Assembly: GCA_017893485.1 (NCBI GenBank)
Contig: CM030364.1
Location: forward strand, 244,727,818-244,791,817
Origin: Hemerocallis citrina
Lineage: Eukaryota; Streptophyta; Magnoliopsida; Asparagales; Asphodelaceae
Length of the DNA stretch: 64,000 nt
Direction of reading: 5' to 3'
The position numbers and the translations under genes were made by a program. Below are positions 33,313-43,614 of this stretch, one piece after another (position 1 is the stretch's first letter; every line of letters begins with the position of its first letter). A model generated the notes under the pieces. The model searched no databases, was not told where the DNA came from, and was given only the letters and a program-made list of their open reading frames with translations.

Positions 33313-36300
33313 TCAGTCTAGAGTTGGTCCGATCTCTATCTCCTCGTCGTCAAACTCATCCACCTGGAAAACCCTTGCAATTCTCCCTCTTGCTCCTGAA
33401 GCCGCCGCTGTAGCCCAAAATGAAATTAGATGCATGATATGAGTAAGATTACTAGAAATAGAATTACATGAAGCACGGAAATAAAAATTGTTCCTATCTA
33501 GCCATAACACCCATGTGGTTGCTGCAATGGCAATAAACCACGCATCTTTCATATCGTGACGGGATGATGCAAATCTGGAGCCGACCCACAGTTCCTCATA
33601 GTCTCTTGGGAAGTCACTTGTTCCTAGTGCTCTCAGCACTTCTATCATGACGGCCTTACTTCTGGTGCAGTGAAGAAACAGGTGATTCAAATCTTCCACG
33701 TGTACGTTGCAGAACCCGCAATTGGTCGCAATGTGAGGTTGCCTCTTGGCTAGGTTTGCTCTAGTGAGTATGGCATTGTTGAGCACAAGCCATAGGAAGA
33801 CTCTAATTTTCAGCGGTGTTTTAGTCTTCCACAGTACCGCTGCCCAGTTGGGCCTGCAACCTCGGTAGTGAATCCGGTGGTAAAGTGATCTCACCGAGAA
33901 CACTCCCCTGTTCTCAAGCTCCCAACGCATGTGATCTGGGCCTTGGGCACATATCACCCCAGATTGGACAATGCGCGTTTGTAGATCATTCAGTTGCTGT
34001 AGCAACCTTGGAGAAAGAGTTCCCTGGAGCGGCGGTTTCCAAGTCCCCCTTTTCCAAGTTTCCGCCACCGTGATATTCGGTCGATTCGTTCTAGCAAACA
34101 GCTCTGGGAAATCCTCCTTAAGAGTATGAGGACCGCACCACTTGTCTCACCAAAATCTGGTAGTACGACCATTGCCAATCAAAGATGAGGCTGCTGAGTT
34201 GAAAGGTCCGCTGGCTCTAGTAATTCCTTTCCAGAATCGGGAGACTTTGGATCCTACTCGAAAGCCTAAACTTCTTGTTCCCTTCCCTCGGAGGTAAGGC
34301 TGGATAAAGTCCTGCCATCCTTCTCCGCCGTGATGAAACACTTTCCACCACCACTTTCCCAGGAGAGCCAAATTCATATCTCTGAGGTCAACGATGCCTA
34401 GCCCTCCGTGCCTCTTTTTCATGCAAGCGATCTTCCATTTAATAAGGTGGTAGCCTCCCTTATTAGAATCTGCCCCTTTCCATAAGAATCTTTTCCTGAT
34501 GCGGTCGATCCGTTGGATCACCCACTTTGGGAGTTCAAAAAAGGACATATAGTAAATGGGCAGATTGGATAACACAGAGTTTATGAGAACCACTCTGCCC
34601 CCCAGAGAGAGTGATTTGCCTTTCCAACCGGACAGTCTGTCCTCCACCCTGTCAATAATAGGTAACCAGTCAGCTTTCGTGAGCCTCCCTGGTCTGAGCG
34701 GGAGGCCTAGATATTTGATTGGGAATTCTTCTATCGCACAGTTGAGAATGTTGGCATGCTCTCGAGTTTCAGCCTCTGATAGTGAGATAGGCGTCAGCGC
34801 ACTCTTGTGGAAATTAAAACTAAGGCCTGACCAGGCTTCAAAGCAGTAAAGGATCCCTTTAAAACATATAGTTTCCGCTCTAGATCCATTACCAAAGATT
34901 AGGGTGTCTTCAGCATATTGAAGGATCGAGCATCCCTGATTAGCAGTGCTGCTGGCTACAGGCTTTATCCACCCTTTTCTTTGGCAGTTTTCTAGCATAC
35001 CTCTGAGCACATCCGCTACAATAGTGAATAAAAGTGGGGACAGCGGATCTCCCTGGCGGAGTCCCTTCTTGCACGGGAACGACGGACCGGGTCTCCCATT
35101 CACTGAAATTGCTGTTTTGCTAGAAAGTAAGCATTGTTTGATCCATCCAATCCACTTGTCCCCAAAACCTCTCCCTCTGAGAGCCTCAAGCAAACACTCC
35201 CAGTCAACAGAGTCGTATGCCTTCTCAAAATCCAGCTTGAGGAGGAAGTTCTTGGAATTATTTTTGTGGCATTGATGGATAACTTGTTCGGCAGTGGCCA
35301 CGCAGTCAAAGATACATCTACCCTTAATGAATCCCGTCTGTGTTCTACTGATAAGACTGTCCATAATGCCACCCAATCGGATAGCTAGAACCTTAGTAAT
35401 GATCTTAGCCGAGCAGTTTATCAGGCTAATTGGTCTAAAATCCCCAATGCACTTGGAGTCTTCCCGTTTGGGGATCAGCACAACTTCTGAAAAGTTGAAC
35501 ATCCCTAACCTCAGGTTGTTGTGAAAAAATTCCATCATCACATCCATGAATTCTCCCTTAATTTCTTCCCAGAACACTTGGTAGAACATCATAGGGAAGC
35601 CATCTGGCCCAGGCGACTTGTCAGCTCCTATCTGGTCAATGGCTGCTTTGACCTCTGACTCCGTGAAAGGTTCCTCCAAGGAGGAGACATGTTGGCCTGA
35701 GGCAATTTGATGCTCTTGCCAGAAGTCCTCACCCATAGGGATCCTAAATTCATTCTTCTTCCCAAAGAGCCTCTTATAGAAGGACTGGAAAGTAGAGGAG
35801 ATCACCTTATCATCTTGCGATGTTCCAGAATCTGTCTGAATAGATAGGATAAGATTGGATCTCCTTCTTGCACTAGCAACCCGATGGAAGAAGGCCGTAT
35901 TCGCGTCTCCCTCTTTGAGCCACGAAATCCTGGACCTCTGTTGCCACTTGATCTCTTCTAGTCTATACAGGTTGGCAATGTTATCGCGGAGTACTAAAAG
36001 CCTGTTTCGCTCTTCCTGCGACAGGATTCTAGTTTCTTCCACCCTCTCAAGTTCATCAATTTCTTCCAGGTGGGACTCTTTATCACGCCAGATGATCGAG
36101 AATCTAGACCGATTCCATCTACATAGCCTCTTTCTGAGCCTACGAATTTTCCCACACCATCGAGAGGCCGCGTCCCTGCCGGTAATGGGGAGAGCCCAGT
36201 TTTCCATAACCATATGGTGGAATCCCCGAATTTCCAGCCAGGCCTTTTCAAATCTGAATTTCCTAGGTTTGCGGGCTGCCTGATTCCCCACATCAAGGAG

Positions 36301-36977
36301 GATCGGGGTGTGGTCTGAGGTTGGTCTAGGGATCGTTCTGGCTGAGGCGAGTGGGAATAAAGCTTCCCAATCCATAGAGACTAGAATCCTGTCCAGCTTG
36401 GCCATAATCGGATCCGCTTGCAAATTAGACCAAGTAAATAGTCTATCATTGATTGGGATATCAATCAGTTCAAGTTCCGTGATAACTCTATTGAATTCCT
36501 CTCGGTGCCTGTCGCTAGCACCTCTCCCCTTGTGCTTAAAAGCAAATCGAGTGATGTTGAAATCCCCGCCCACAATCCAAGGCCCCGACCATCGCTGGCG
36601 GATGTCGGATAGTTCTTGCCAGAAGGCCTCTCTGTCCGTGGCCACGTTCGGCCCGTAGACAACCGTCACCGTCTGCATCCAATCATCGGAGCGTCGTCTA
36701 AGTCGGGCAGTCAAGGAGAATGTTCCACGATGCTCCTCTTCACATGAAAGAAGATCCGAGTTAAACCCTATAGCAATCCCCCCTGAGGCACCGACCGATG
36801 GCCGTACCAACCACTCCTTGATCCTATTACCACCAACCCTTTTTAGTTTGTGCCCGTGCTGGAGTTTGGTCTCCTGCAGCCCTACTACGTCCACCCAGGA
36901 ATTGCTAATAACATCCCGCACCATACCCCTCTTACCCCTATCCCCCAACCCCTAACATTCCAAAATAGTGTATTCAT
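33313..36977 (-). pseudogene. LINE ORF2 (endonuclease and reverse transcriptase), disabled
   Basis: The native start appears to be the ATG at 36977-36975, overlapping the ORF1 stop (36976-36974). One base is missing near 36947, which shifts the frame after about ten codons. From 36948 the frame is open. Domains: AP-like endonuclease (VVGLQETKL, VGGDFNITRF, SDHTPILLD); RT (KSPGPDGFPMMFY, VVLIPKREDS, KLDFEKAYDSVDW, KKGLRQGDPLSPLLF); zf-RVT region near 33890-33600. The RT active site reads YAED instead of the usual Y/FADD (near 34912). A TGA at 34149-34147 interrupts the frame, which then continues open to 33313. The enzyme would nick DNA and reverse transcribe from the nick, but this copy is very probably inactive. 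Confidence 0.9.
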
Positions 36978-39900
36978 TGGGGGAAACTGTCCTGGGAGAA
37001 CGTTGTGGAGGGTGTAGGGCCGACTACATCCTCGAGAATGATAGTCGACCCCTTGCCAACTCCAGGGGCGTTACCGTTAGACGACCTAACTCTTTGCGTT
37101 TCCCAGCCCCGAATTTTATTGAGGAGTAAGGCGATACGCTCAGTGTCCCAAACTTCTAATCCACAAGTGATAGCTAGATATAAAACATCAAAATCTGACA
37201 TGCAATTTAAAATAGATGCTAAATAGCTAGTCGTACCTCTATTGTCGGTCTTAGCAGCCTTGGCTGCGGCTGCGACCTCAAGAAAGTCATCCAAGGACTC
37301 CACATGAGCCCTCTTAGGAGCTTGCTGAACTCTGAATCCAACCGCTCTACGGTGCTGTCCCGAGCTATCACCGGGAGCTGAGTCTGGAATGGTGGACGGG
37401 ACCAGCTCTGGCGAGATCTCCCTCTGAGTGTTAGCAATGAACTCCGAATCCTCTGAGTCCTCCTCAAAGAGAGAGAAGTCTACCTCGAGATTAAGCTTTC
37501 CTTCTGGATCCTCATCACTGTCAGTGATTAAAGACTCATCATTAAGAGTGTGCGCTTTCACCTCGGACCCCTCATTGGGCCCGTAAGCTGTCGAATCACT
37601 AATAATAATAGAGTTCTCTGCAACGGACCCCTCATTGGGCCCGTTCTCAAAATTACAATTTTCCTGAGTGTAAGCCTGCTCTTTGGACCCCTCAATAGGC
37701 CCATGAGAGTCTACCAGTAGCTCCCTACCCAACGTATAAGAGTCGCCTTCCACCGGATAAGCCAACGAATCCCTGCGTTGCATCACACCGGCCACGTTGA
37801 TCCCCACGCCAGTTACTGTGCTGTCCAAGGCGGTAAGCTTACCGCCAAGGACAGCTGGCAGCACCAGATTGGTGGGGAAAATGGTGGGGTTCTCGATAGT
37901 TGGGTGCACCAAAGCTGGCGCGCGACACAGTCTGTCACGCTCACCACGTGGCAGCTCCTCGTTGGTGGATGAATCGGTGGGTTCGTCAGACACCGGGTTC
38001 AAAAGATTCCCCCCATTAAATGCCACCTGCTGCTTTCCTTTATCGCATGCCAACTCTTCACCTCCCAATTCAAAACCCCTTCCGCCATCAACCACTCTCT
38101 GGCTCTCTACTTCCTCAACAGCTCCAAAAACCCCCACTTTATTTCCCAAATTGGCTGTGGAAAAAGAACCCTCTGTGCCTCCTACTCCCTCTGAACCACC
38201 CACGAGCTCAGATGGGTTCTTTTTGCTGGCTTTTTGTGGATCGCCGCGCTGATCTCTCCCCAGAGCAAGCTCAGACTGTTGTCGCTCTTGACTCAACAAA
38301 GCTTCTTTTTCTCCTTTTTCTCCGCCTTCTGTTGCTTTCCCTGGGGTAAACCAACCTCTAATCACCCACTCTTTTGTCGATAGTGTTCTCTCAGCAACCA
38401 CCTGCCCCGCCTTGGCCTTATCCACTACCAACCCCAACCTCTGACCCTGCATGCTGTCAGAAAGTGAAAATTTCCTCCTTTGGGGGTCAGTCCGTTCTGG
38501 CCCTAGTCTCTGGACCTCTGCCATGCCTACTGATGAGTGGTTGTTTGGTGAAGCCCTTTGGACCACTGCGTTGGGGCCCCCACTGGGCCTCTGACCTTTG
38601 GGCCTAGCGGCGCTTTGCCCTCCTCCATCTTCCAAGGTTGGGAAATCCATCGCCGTCAGTAGATCTGCCTCCGGCGTTCTCTGGCGTCGACTTGGACCCA
38701 TGGCCGCCCTGATAACCTCGTGATGAGCTCTCTCGACCTCATGGGCACCATCGATAGTGCTGCTCCTCGGCGGAGACACCACCTGTTTGTAGCTGCGGTT
38801 GTCTCTGATCAGGGATGCAGGCTTGGGGGTGGTCGTCGGCGTTGTATCAACTCCCTGGTCAAGCACAAATCTCACCAAGTAAGCCTGCTCAAAAGAGTAA
38901 ATTTTTGCAAATCGTGGCAAGAGAGCAATATCAATACACCTGATCAAAACCCTAGCCGAAATCAGATTAGAGCGTTGCTCTGTCTTCTCATCCAAAGCTT
39001 CCACCGATCCAAACTCCGAGATAATCTCTTGAATGGCTTCTCTCTTCCAAAAATGAATTGGGATATTGTGGATCCAAATCCAAAACAGTGACCCCTGTGG
39101 TAGTTCAGCTCCAAAAGTTGGCGACCATCTGCTGAACTCCACCTGGAAATGTCCGAAATCAACTCTCCCTAGTCCCACCACCTCCGACACCTTCTCTGGC
39201 TTAGGGAAGGAGATCAAGAATTGTTTATGGCACACCTTCTTGACGACCCAATCGCGGTCGGCTCGCATTGGCCATCTGTGGTTCAGGGACTGGAGTAGGT
39301 GCTCTTCAGAAGGGCTCCCCGACCGGATCCTAGCTATCGCACACCACTGTTGGAGCCAAGCTTCTTCATGCTTAACCACCGCAAGGCTGTTTGCAAGCTT
39401 TATCCTGGCGGGGCTCTCCGGCGACTTCCCTCTGAGGACCAGCCGCTCCTCATCCACGCTGGACTTAACACCGTTAGTACATGAATAAGACAAGTGGCCC
39501 CATCTCAAGCACCTAATGCATTGTACTTCCTTCGTGCATTCGGCGCGGAGGTGGCCGAGGTCCCCACAGTTGAAGCAAGGGACTGGTTTCTTCTTACCCT
39601 TTCTGTATTTTTTCCTTTCACTTCCACTGTGAACCAGATTTGAGGGGTGGTCGTCGGGGATGTTTTCATGCTTCTTCCTCTTACCCCCTCTGCCAACCAC
39701 CACCCACGACTCCGCTTCCTCCCCTCCTCGAGCTCGTTCCCCTACCTCCTGCGGTGCTTCGTTTGGAACCCCTCGTTGGTCCCAAGCGCTAGTGCCCTTG
39801 AGGTGGGTTGGAGCTTGCTCGCCGGAGTGGACGTCGAGGCGTAGCATTGTTGGGTTGGCAGCAGGCTGGCGTGGATTCGAAACTTGGAAATCCTGCCACG

Positions 39901-40480
39901 ACTTCTTTGCAATGTCCCTGTTTTTGGAGGAGAGGTAACTTGATGGAACTGTTTCATTGGAATTTTTCTTTTGGTTCAAAGCCTCCCTTGGAGCGCGCGG
40001 TTTAACTTTGTCTCTAGTGTCAATGACACTCCGCCGATGGTGTTGCTGGACCGTGTCGGGGGTTCTCTGCCGCTCTCTGAAGCAAGTAGGAGGACCCCTC
40101 TCATGGGCCCTTCCCCTCGACGGAGACTCCCGATGCTGGCGATGATGAGCGTCGCCTTTCCCCATGCCTTGTTGTGCACTACGGTGTACCCGCCTAGTGG
40201 AAAGCGCGCGCCTGAGCCTATGGGGGTTCTCAACCACTCTGTGAGTGGATGCTGTTGTTTTGGTAGGATGGGTTTGGAGTGCCTCAGCACCCACCTGTAG
40301 CTGGTTAATGGCAGCGGTTTGTGTATGATCATTTGTAAGTAATGGTGTCTCGAGCTTTTGTGGAGATAGGGCGTTGAGAACTGTAGGAAGTTGAGCAGGA
40401 TGGGTAGGGGGTTTCGGTGGGGATGATGATGGGTGTGGATGGCAGTTGTGTTCCCGCACACTGGGTTCGCAACCCCTCAT
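36974..40480 (-). CDS. LINE ORF1 protein (zinc knuckles and DUF4283-like domain)
   Basis: 1168 codons from the ATG at 40480, which is the first ATG inside the element; codons further upstream belong to the target site. A long basic, low-complexity N-terminus is followed at residues about 300-335 by two CCHC knuckles (CFNCGDLGHLRAEC and CIRCLRWGHLSYSC). A DUF4283-like RNA-binding region follows at about 370-560 (VVKKVCHKQFLISFPKPEKV ... WIWIHNIPIHFW), then about 550 residues of low-complexity sequence with repeats of GPNEGS-like words. ORF1 proteins bind element RNA in the ribonucleoprotein. The order knuckles-then-DUF4283 and the great length are unusual. The frame is fully open, and its stop overlaps the ORF2 ATG. 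Confidence 0.85.
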   Translation of the reverse strand: MRGCEPSVREHNCHPHPSSSPPKPPTHPAQLPTVLNALSPQKLETPLLTNDHTQTAAINQLQVGAEALQTHPTKTTASTHRVVENPHRLRRALSTRRVHRSAQQGMGKGDAHHRQHRESPSRGRAHERGPPTCFRERQRTPDTVQQHHRRSVIDTRDKVKPRAPREALNQKKNSNETVPSSYLSSKNRDIAKKSWQDFQVSNPRQPAANPTMLRLDVHSGEQAPTHLKGTSAWDQRGVPNEAPQEVGERARGGEEAESWVVVGRGGKRKKHENIPDDHPSNLVHSGSERKKYRKGKKKPVPCFNCGDLGHLRAECTKEVQCIRCLRWGHLSYSCTNGVKSSVDEERLVLRGKSPESPARIKLANSLAVVKHEEAWLQQWCAIARIRSGSPSEEHLLQSLNHRWPMRADRDWVVKKVCHKQFLISFPKPEKVSEVVGLGRVDFGHFQVEFSRWSPTFGAELPQGSLFWIWIHNIPIHFWKREAIQEIISEFGSVEALDEKTEQRSNLISARVLIRCIDIALLPRFAKIYSFEQAYLVRFVLDQGVDTTPTTTPKPASLIRDNRSYKQVVSPPRSSTIDGAHEVERAHHEVIRAAMGPSRRQRTPEADLLTAMDFPTLEDGGGQSAARPKGQRPSGGPNAVVQRASPNNHSSVGMAEVQRLGPERTDPQRRKFSLSDSMQGQRLGLVVDKAKAGQVVAERTLSTKEWVIRGWFTPGKATEGGEKGEKEALLSQERQQSELALGRDQRGDPQKASKKNPSELVGGSEGVGGTEGSFSTANLGNKVGVFGAVEEVESQRVVDGGRGFELGGEELACDKGKQQVAFNGGNLLNPVSDEPTDSSTNEELPRGERDRLCRAPALVHPTIENPTIFPTNLVLPAVLGGKLTALDSTVTGVGINVAGVMQRRDSLAYPVEGDSYTLGRELLVDSHGPIEGSKEQAYTQENCNFENGPNEGSVAENSIIISDSTAYGPNEGSEVKAHTLNDESLITDSDEDPEGKLNLEVDFSLFEEDSEDSEFIANTQREISPELVPSTIPDSAPGDSSGQHRRAVGFRVQQAPKRAHVESLDDFLEVAAAAKAAKTDNRGTTSYLASILNCMSDFDVLYLAITCGLEVWDTERIALLLNKIRGWETQRVRSSNGNAPGVGKGSTIILEDVVGPTPSTTFSQDSFPQ

Positions 40481-40547
40481 CTCAAGTTCATTTCTCCCAC
40501 AATGTCCAAAAGACACTTTCTTTGCTTTCTATTATAGTATGAATGTA

Positions 40548-41135
40548 TGTTAGAATGATTAATTAACTCGGACTATCTTAGAATAGACCCGACTCCGTTA
40601 AAAAGAGTTTCAAAGCATTCAATGATCTGCAAAATGTCCCGCAATGATGACCCCAAACGATCCTGCTAGTTTTGAAGACTGATGGGGGTAAAAAATAGCG
40701 TGGCGCGATCTGGACCATTTGATATCCTCAGGATCTGCTCGATCCAGATCATCACGTGAACTCGTCCAACGGGCCGTCTGCAACTTCAGACCACAGACGA
40801 ACGGGTCCAACCAGGCCCAATGGAACTTCAGACCTGTTTGCCCCTGCCTATAAATACCAGGCCCCTCCTCACTTTTAAAGGTAATCCACTTTTTCTAACC
40901 TGAACCCTAGCCCCCAGTTACTGTTCCAGTCACATACTAGATCGTCGGAGAGCCTGTCGTTGGGATCCCTCCTGATGTTTCTAGGCCTTTTGCAGGTACC
41001 TCAGCCGACCAGTCAACAGTAGCCTCGTCCGTCTGAACCACTTAAGCCAACCAGGATCTGCGGTTGAGATATGTCCCTTTTCGCTTCACAAGAACTCACA
41101 CCTATTGCTCCCACCACTTAAATCAAGAAGCATCA
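40548..41135 (+). repeat. Tat element E, probable 5' LTR
   Basis: Begins TGTTAGAATG and ends just before the primer site at 41138, about 588 bp, with a TATA box near 40850 (CTATAAATACCAGG) and a GTCGGAG word near 40945 also present in Tat element A. The start is chosen from its resemblance to Tat LTR starts. No partner LTR is inside the window. Confidence 0.5.
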
Positions 41136-41137
41136 AG

Positions 41138-41156
41138 TTGGCGCTTTCTGTAGGAA
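41138..41156 (+). promoter_or_regulatory. primer-binding site of Tat element E
   Basis: TTGGCGCTTTCTGTAGGAA, similar to the TGGCGCC-type primer sites of Tat/Athila elements. It supports the placement of the LTR end. Confidence 0.6.
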
Positions 41157-41494
41157 TTCGGCGACAGATCCAGCACCAGAACCCGGACACCCACAATATC
41201 CTCCTCGCCCAAATTCCCCCCAGGCTAAGAAGAGCCCCCACTGGTGGGCGGCAAGCCGAGTCACATTAACCGTCACTCGGTGGCCGTGCGAACACCCAAG
41301 GTTCCCAAAGACATTGACTCGAGGATCCTTTGGGTCTGAGTCGGAACGCGTCCCGGTCGGCCCAAAGGCCTTTCGAACGTCAAATACCTGAGGATAGGTG
41401 AGCCGTCTCCAGTCACACGGACCTGCGGGGACAAATATAATGCTCAAGGGCAGGGTCTGCCCACTCTCACAGGGCTCCGAACCCCAGCATCCAT

Positions 41495-41849
41495 ATGTCC
41501 CAGGGCCGAGAGCAACGTTCCAGCCGCACCCCGAGAAACCGAAGACCCCCAGCAGGTCATATCGAAGAAGTCCTGGTCACACAGACCGAATTTCGAGATT
41601 TCCGGAATGAAGTCCTGCAAGCAATCAGATGTGGCCCCAGGACCGAGCGTCATACCAAAGATCATGCTCACGAGAAAAGAGATCGGCATAGCGAGTCACA
41701 TAGATCTACCCGACCAGCGAGTGAGGATAATAATGTCCTCAAGCAGATATAGAGAATCGCCTCGCCCGAATCGGCGACGAAGGTGGGCAATCCATTCAGG
41801 GGCACCAGCCTACCGGTCCTGCCTTCTCGGCTCGGATCCTGGATGCATC
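41495..41849 (+). pseudogene. Tat element E gag, N-terminal fragment
   Basis: The frame from 41495 encodes a basic start and then VTQTEFRDFRNEVLQAI, homologous to ITKTEFRDFKDEIL in Tat element A. A stop lies at 41750-41752. Element F (the older chromovirus) is inserted at 41850, and the rest of Tat element E would lie beyond it, outside the window. Confidence 0.55.
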
Positions 41850-42434
41850 TGTAATACCCTAAATTTTATTTACGAAGAGTTTGTGATTTTACGTGTTTTG
41901 CATGTATAATTTCGTATGTATAATTTATTTTTATAAAAAAATATTTCGTTATAGCATGAACAAGAAATTGTTCTATTTATTTTCCACAAAAAAGAAAAAA
42001 GAAAAAAGATAGGGACTATTTTAAAAGCCTAATTAAACTCGAGGCATGTTTGTCTCTTTTAGCCCATTCTTATTTAATTAATTAAATTAATTAGTAGATC
42101 TCATGGTTAATTGGCCCATTAGTGAGCCCATTTAACTTAATCCTCTTTTAAATAGCCTAACTTGTAGTGTAGACTCATTTCAAGAACAATTAATTTTTTT
42201 CACTTGAACAAATTTGTAAATGGGGGACACTAGAATGGCACGTGCATGCACTAGCATGTGCAATATGCACACTCTTGTAGTTGGCCACATTGTGCATGGG
42301 AAAGAGGGAGAGTGGATGAGATAGTGGGGTGGTTACTTCATCATGGAAAGTTATTATAACTTCCTATTTCATCTTGGCCCTTGATTCTTAACCATATGAT
42401 CTCATCCTAGCCTTTCATTTACCCTAAAAATTTG

Positions 42435-42454
42435 TATAAATACCCCCCCCCCCC
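42435..42454 (+). promoter_or_regulatory. TATA box with adjoining C run, element F
   Basis: TATAAATA followed by 12 Cs. The 3' LTR has the same arrangement at 61238-61258 with 13 Cs. Core promoter by position and sequence. Confidence 0.65.
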
Positions 42455-43362
42455 TACACTAGTTCTCCTTGCAACTAAAATTGAAAAAGAAAAGAGAGAA
42501 CGAAATACAAGTTAGTGAGACAAAAGATTGAGGAGTTTTTGAGTTTATAAGATTGAGTAGCAAAATTGTGTGTGTTCCCCCACCTATAGTTGGCCGGCCC
42601 ATTCCCAAGGAGCAAGAAGAAGTTCCATCATCATCAAGCTAGGAGGAGAAGCAACTTGGTGGCTCAAACTAGGAGGAGAAAACTTTTCTTGTTCATTCTA
42701 GGAGATCCCTAGGAAATTTTGTGTATCTTCTCTCCATTAGAGGTGGATGGTTTTCTTAAACTTCTAATTCGACATCATGCTAGGGTATGTTTGATAAGAT
42801 TCAGAAGAAACTATAACTAATCTAGCCATGTGATGTGAAAATGAGACAAATTGACATTTGTAGGAATGTATGTTAAAAGAATGTTAATTAATTGCAAAAA
42901 TTGTGATTGTTAGTTTAGAATTTACCATGCTACCATGCTCTATTTGATTGTTATGTGCTAGATTAAGTAGATATGCTTGTATGTTAAATAATTGAAAGAA
43001 GAATTATGGAAAAAAATGTGAAATGGCATTTTATTACTAAAATAATTGTATAGTGGTAACAAAATTAATATAAGTGATCTAGAAATGTTTTTAAATGCAA
43101 ATTTGTAGAAAGAATATGCTTGTTTTCTCTAAAATTGAAATTAAATAGTAAAATACAAGTAGAAGGCAAAAATTATGCTTTTGCATCAAAAATGAAATTT
43201 TAATTTACTGGACCACTGTAATTATAATGAAAATGAATTCTGGAGTTTTTGAATTAATTTGGAGAAGAAGAAAGGACTTAAAAACACTCATTTGTGTAAG
43301 AATTAGAAATAACCGAGCCTCGGACTTTAACCCCTAAAAACCCCATATTATATCAGTCTGGT

Positions 43363-43465
43363 CACTTGGACCAATTGGTTAACGGGTGCTTGGGTGTTAC
43401 TATAGCTTGCGGGTGACCCTTGTGGTCTCGGGTTCGAAACTGGGCTCTGCCTTCTTTTTTTTTTT
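43363..43465 (+). ncRNA. tRNA-like segment 1 in the element F LTR
   Basis: A-box-like TGGACCAATTGG (43368-43379) and B-box-like GGTTCGAAAC (43431-43440), followed by an 11-T run (43455-43465) that could end RNA polymerase III transcription. The box spacing of about 60 bp is longer than in a normal tRNA, and no cloverleaf was found. A tRNA-derived SINE fragment or captured tRNA is likely. It is conserved in the 3' LTR (about 62165-62272). Confidence 0.45.
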
Positions 43466-43539
43466 GTTTGTTGTTCTTGAATAAAACCCAAACCCAAACC
43501 GAAACCTCTTATCAATTAAAACCCCTACCTTATCGTGGT

Positions 43540-43614
43540 TGTGCCTTAGCCCAGTTGGCTTTCGGTGGCGGGCGGCGAGTCTCAGGTCTTGGGTTCGATT
43601 CCTGGCTTTGGCAG
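43540..43614 (+). ncRNA. tRNA-like segment 2 in the element F LTR
   Basis: TAGCCCAGTTGG (43547-43558) fits the A box, and GGTTCGATTCC (43592-43602) fits the B box exactly, with tRNA-like spacing. The T-arm can form with wobble pairs, but the acceptor halves do not pair, so it is not a functional tRNA gene. It is conserved in the 3' LTR (A box 62333-62344, B box 62378-62388). A tRNA-derived origin is likely. Confidence 0.55.

Larger units (their letters stand above)
33039..40489 (-). mobile_element. L1-type LINE, minus strand, with perfect target duplication
   Basis: 7451 bp bounded by a perfect 17-bp duplication ATTTCTCCCACAATGTC (33022-33038 and 40490-40506). A T run at 33039-33054 is the poly(A) tail read from the minus strand, with AATAAA shortly upstream of it. 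ORF1 and ORF2 follow in the normal order. The intact duplication and long frames point to a fairly recent insertion, although ORF2 carries disabling changes. The 5' end lies only 9 nt before the ORF1 ATG, so the element may be slightly 5'-truncated. Confidence 0.93.

Noticed and set aside
35855..36658. Open frames on the plus strand across the LINE
   Set aside because: They are antisense to ORF2, which has clear endonuclease and RT motifs. Their translations show no domain.
36946..36948. TTG at 36948 as the start of LINE ORF2
   Set aside because: TTG is not a usual plant start. An in-frame TAG lies two codons upstream, and the native ATG is at 36977 with a frameshift after it.
43540..43614. 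A functional tRNA gene
   Set aside because: A and B boxes are present, but the acceptor halves do not pair and the T-arm depends on wobble pairs. I annotate it only as tRNA-like.
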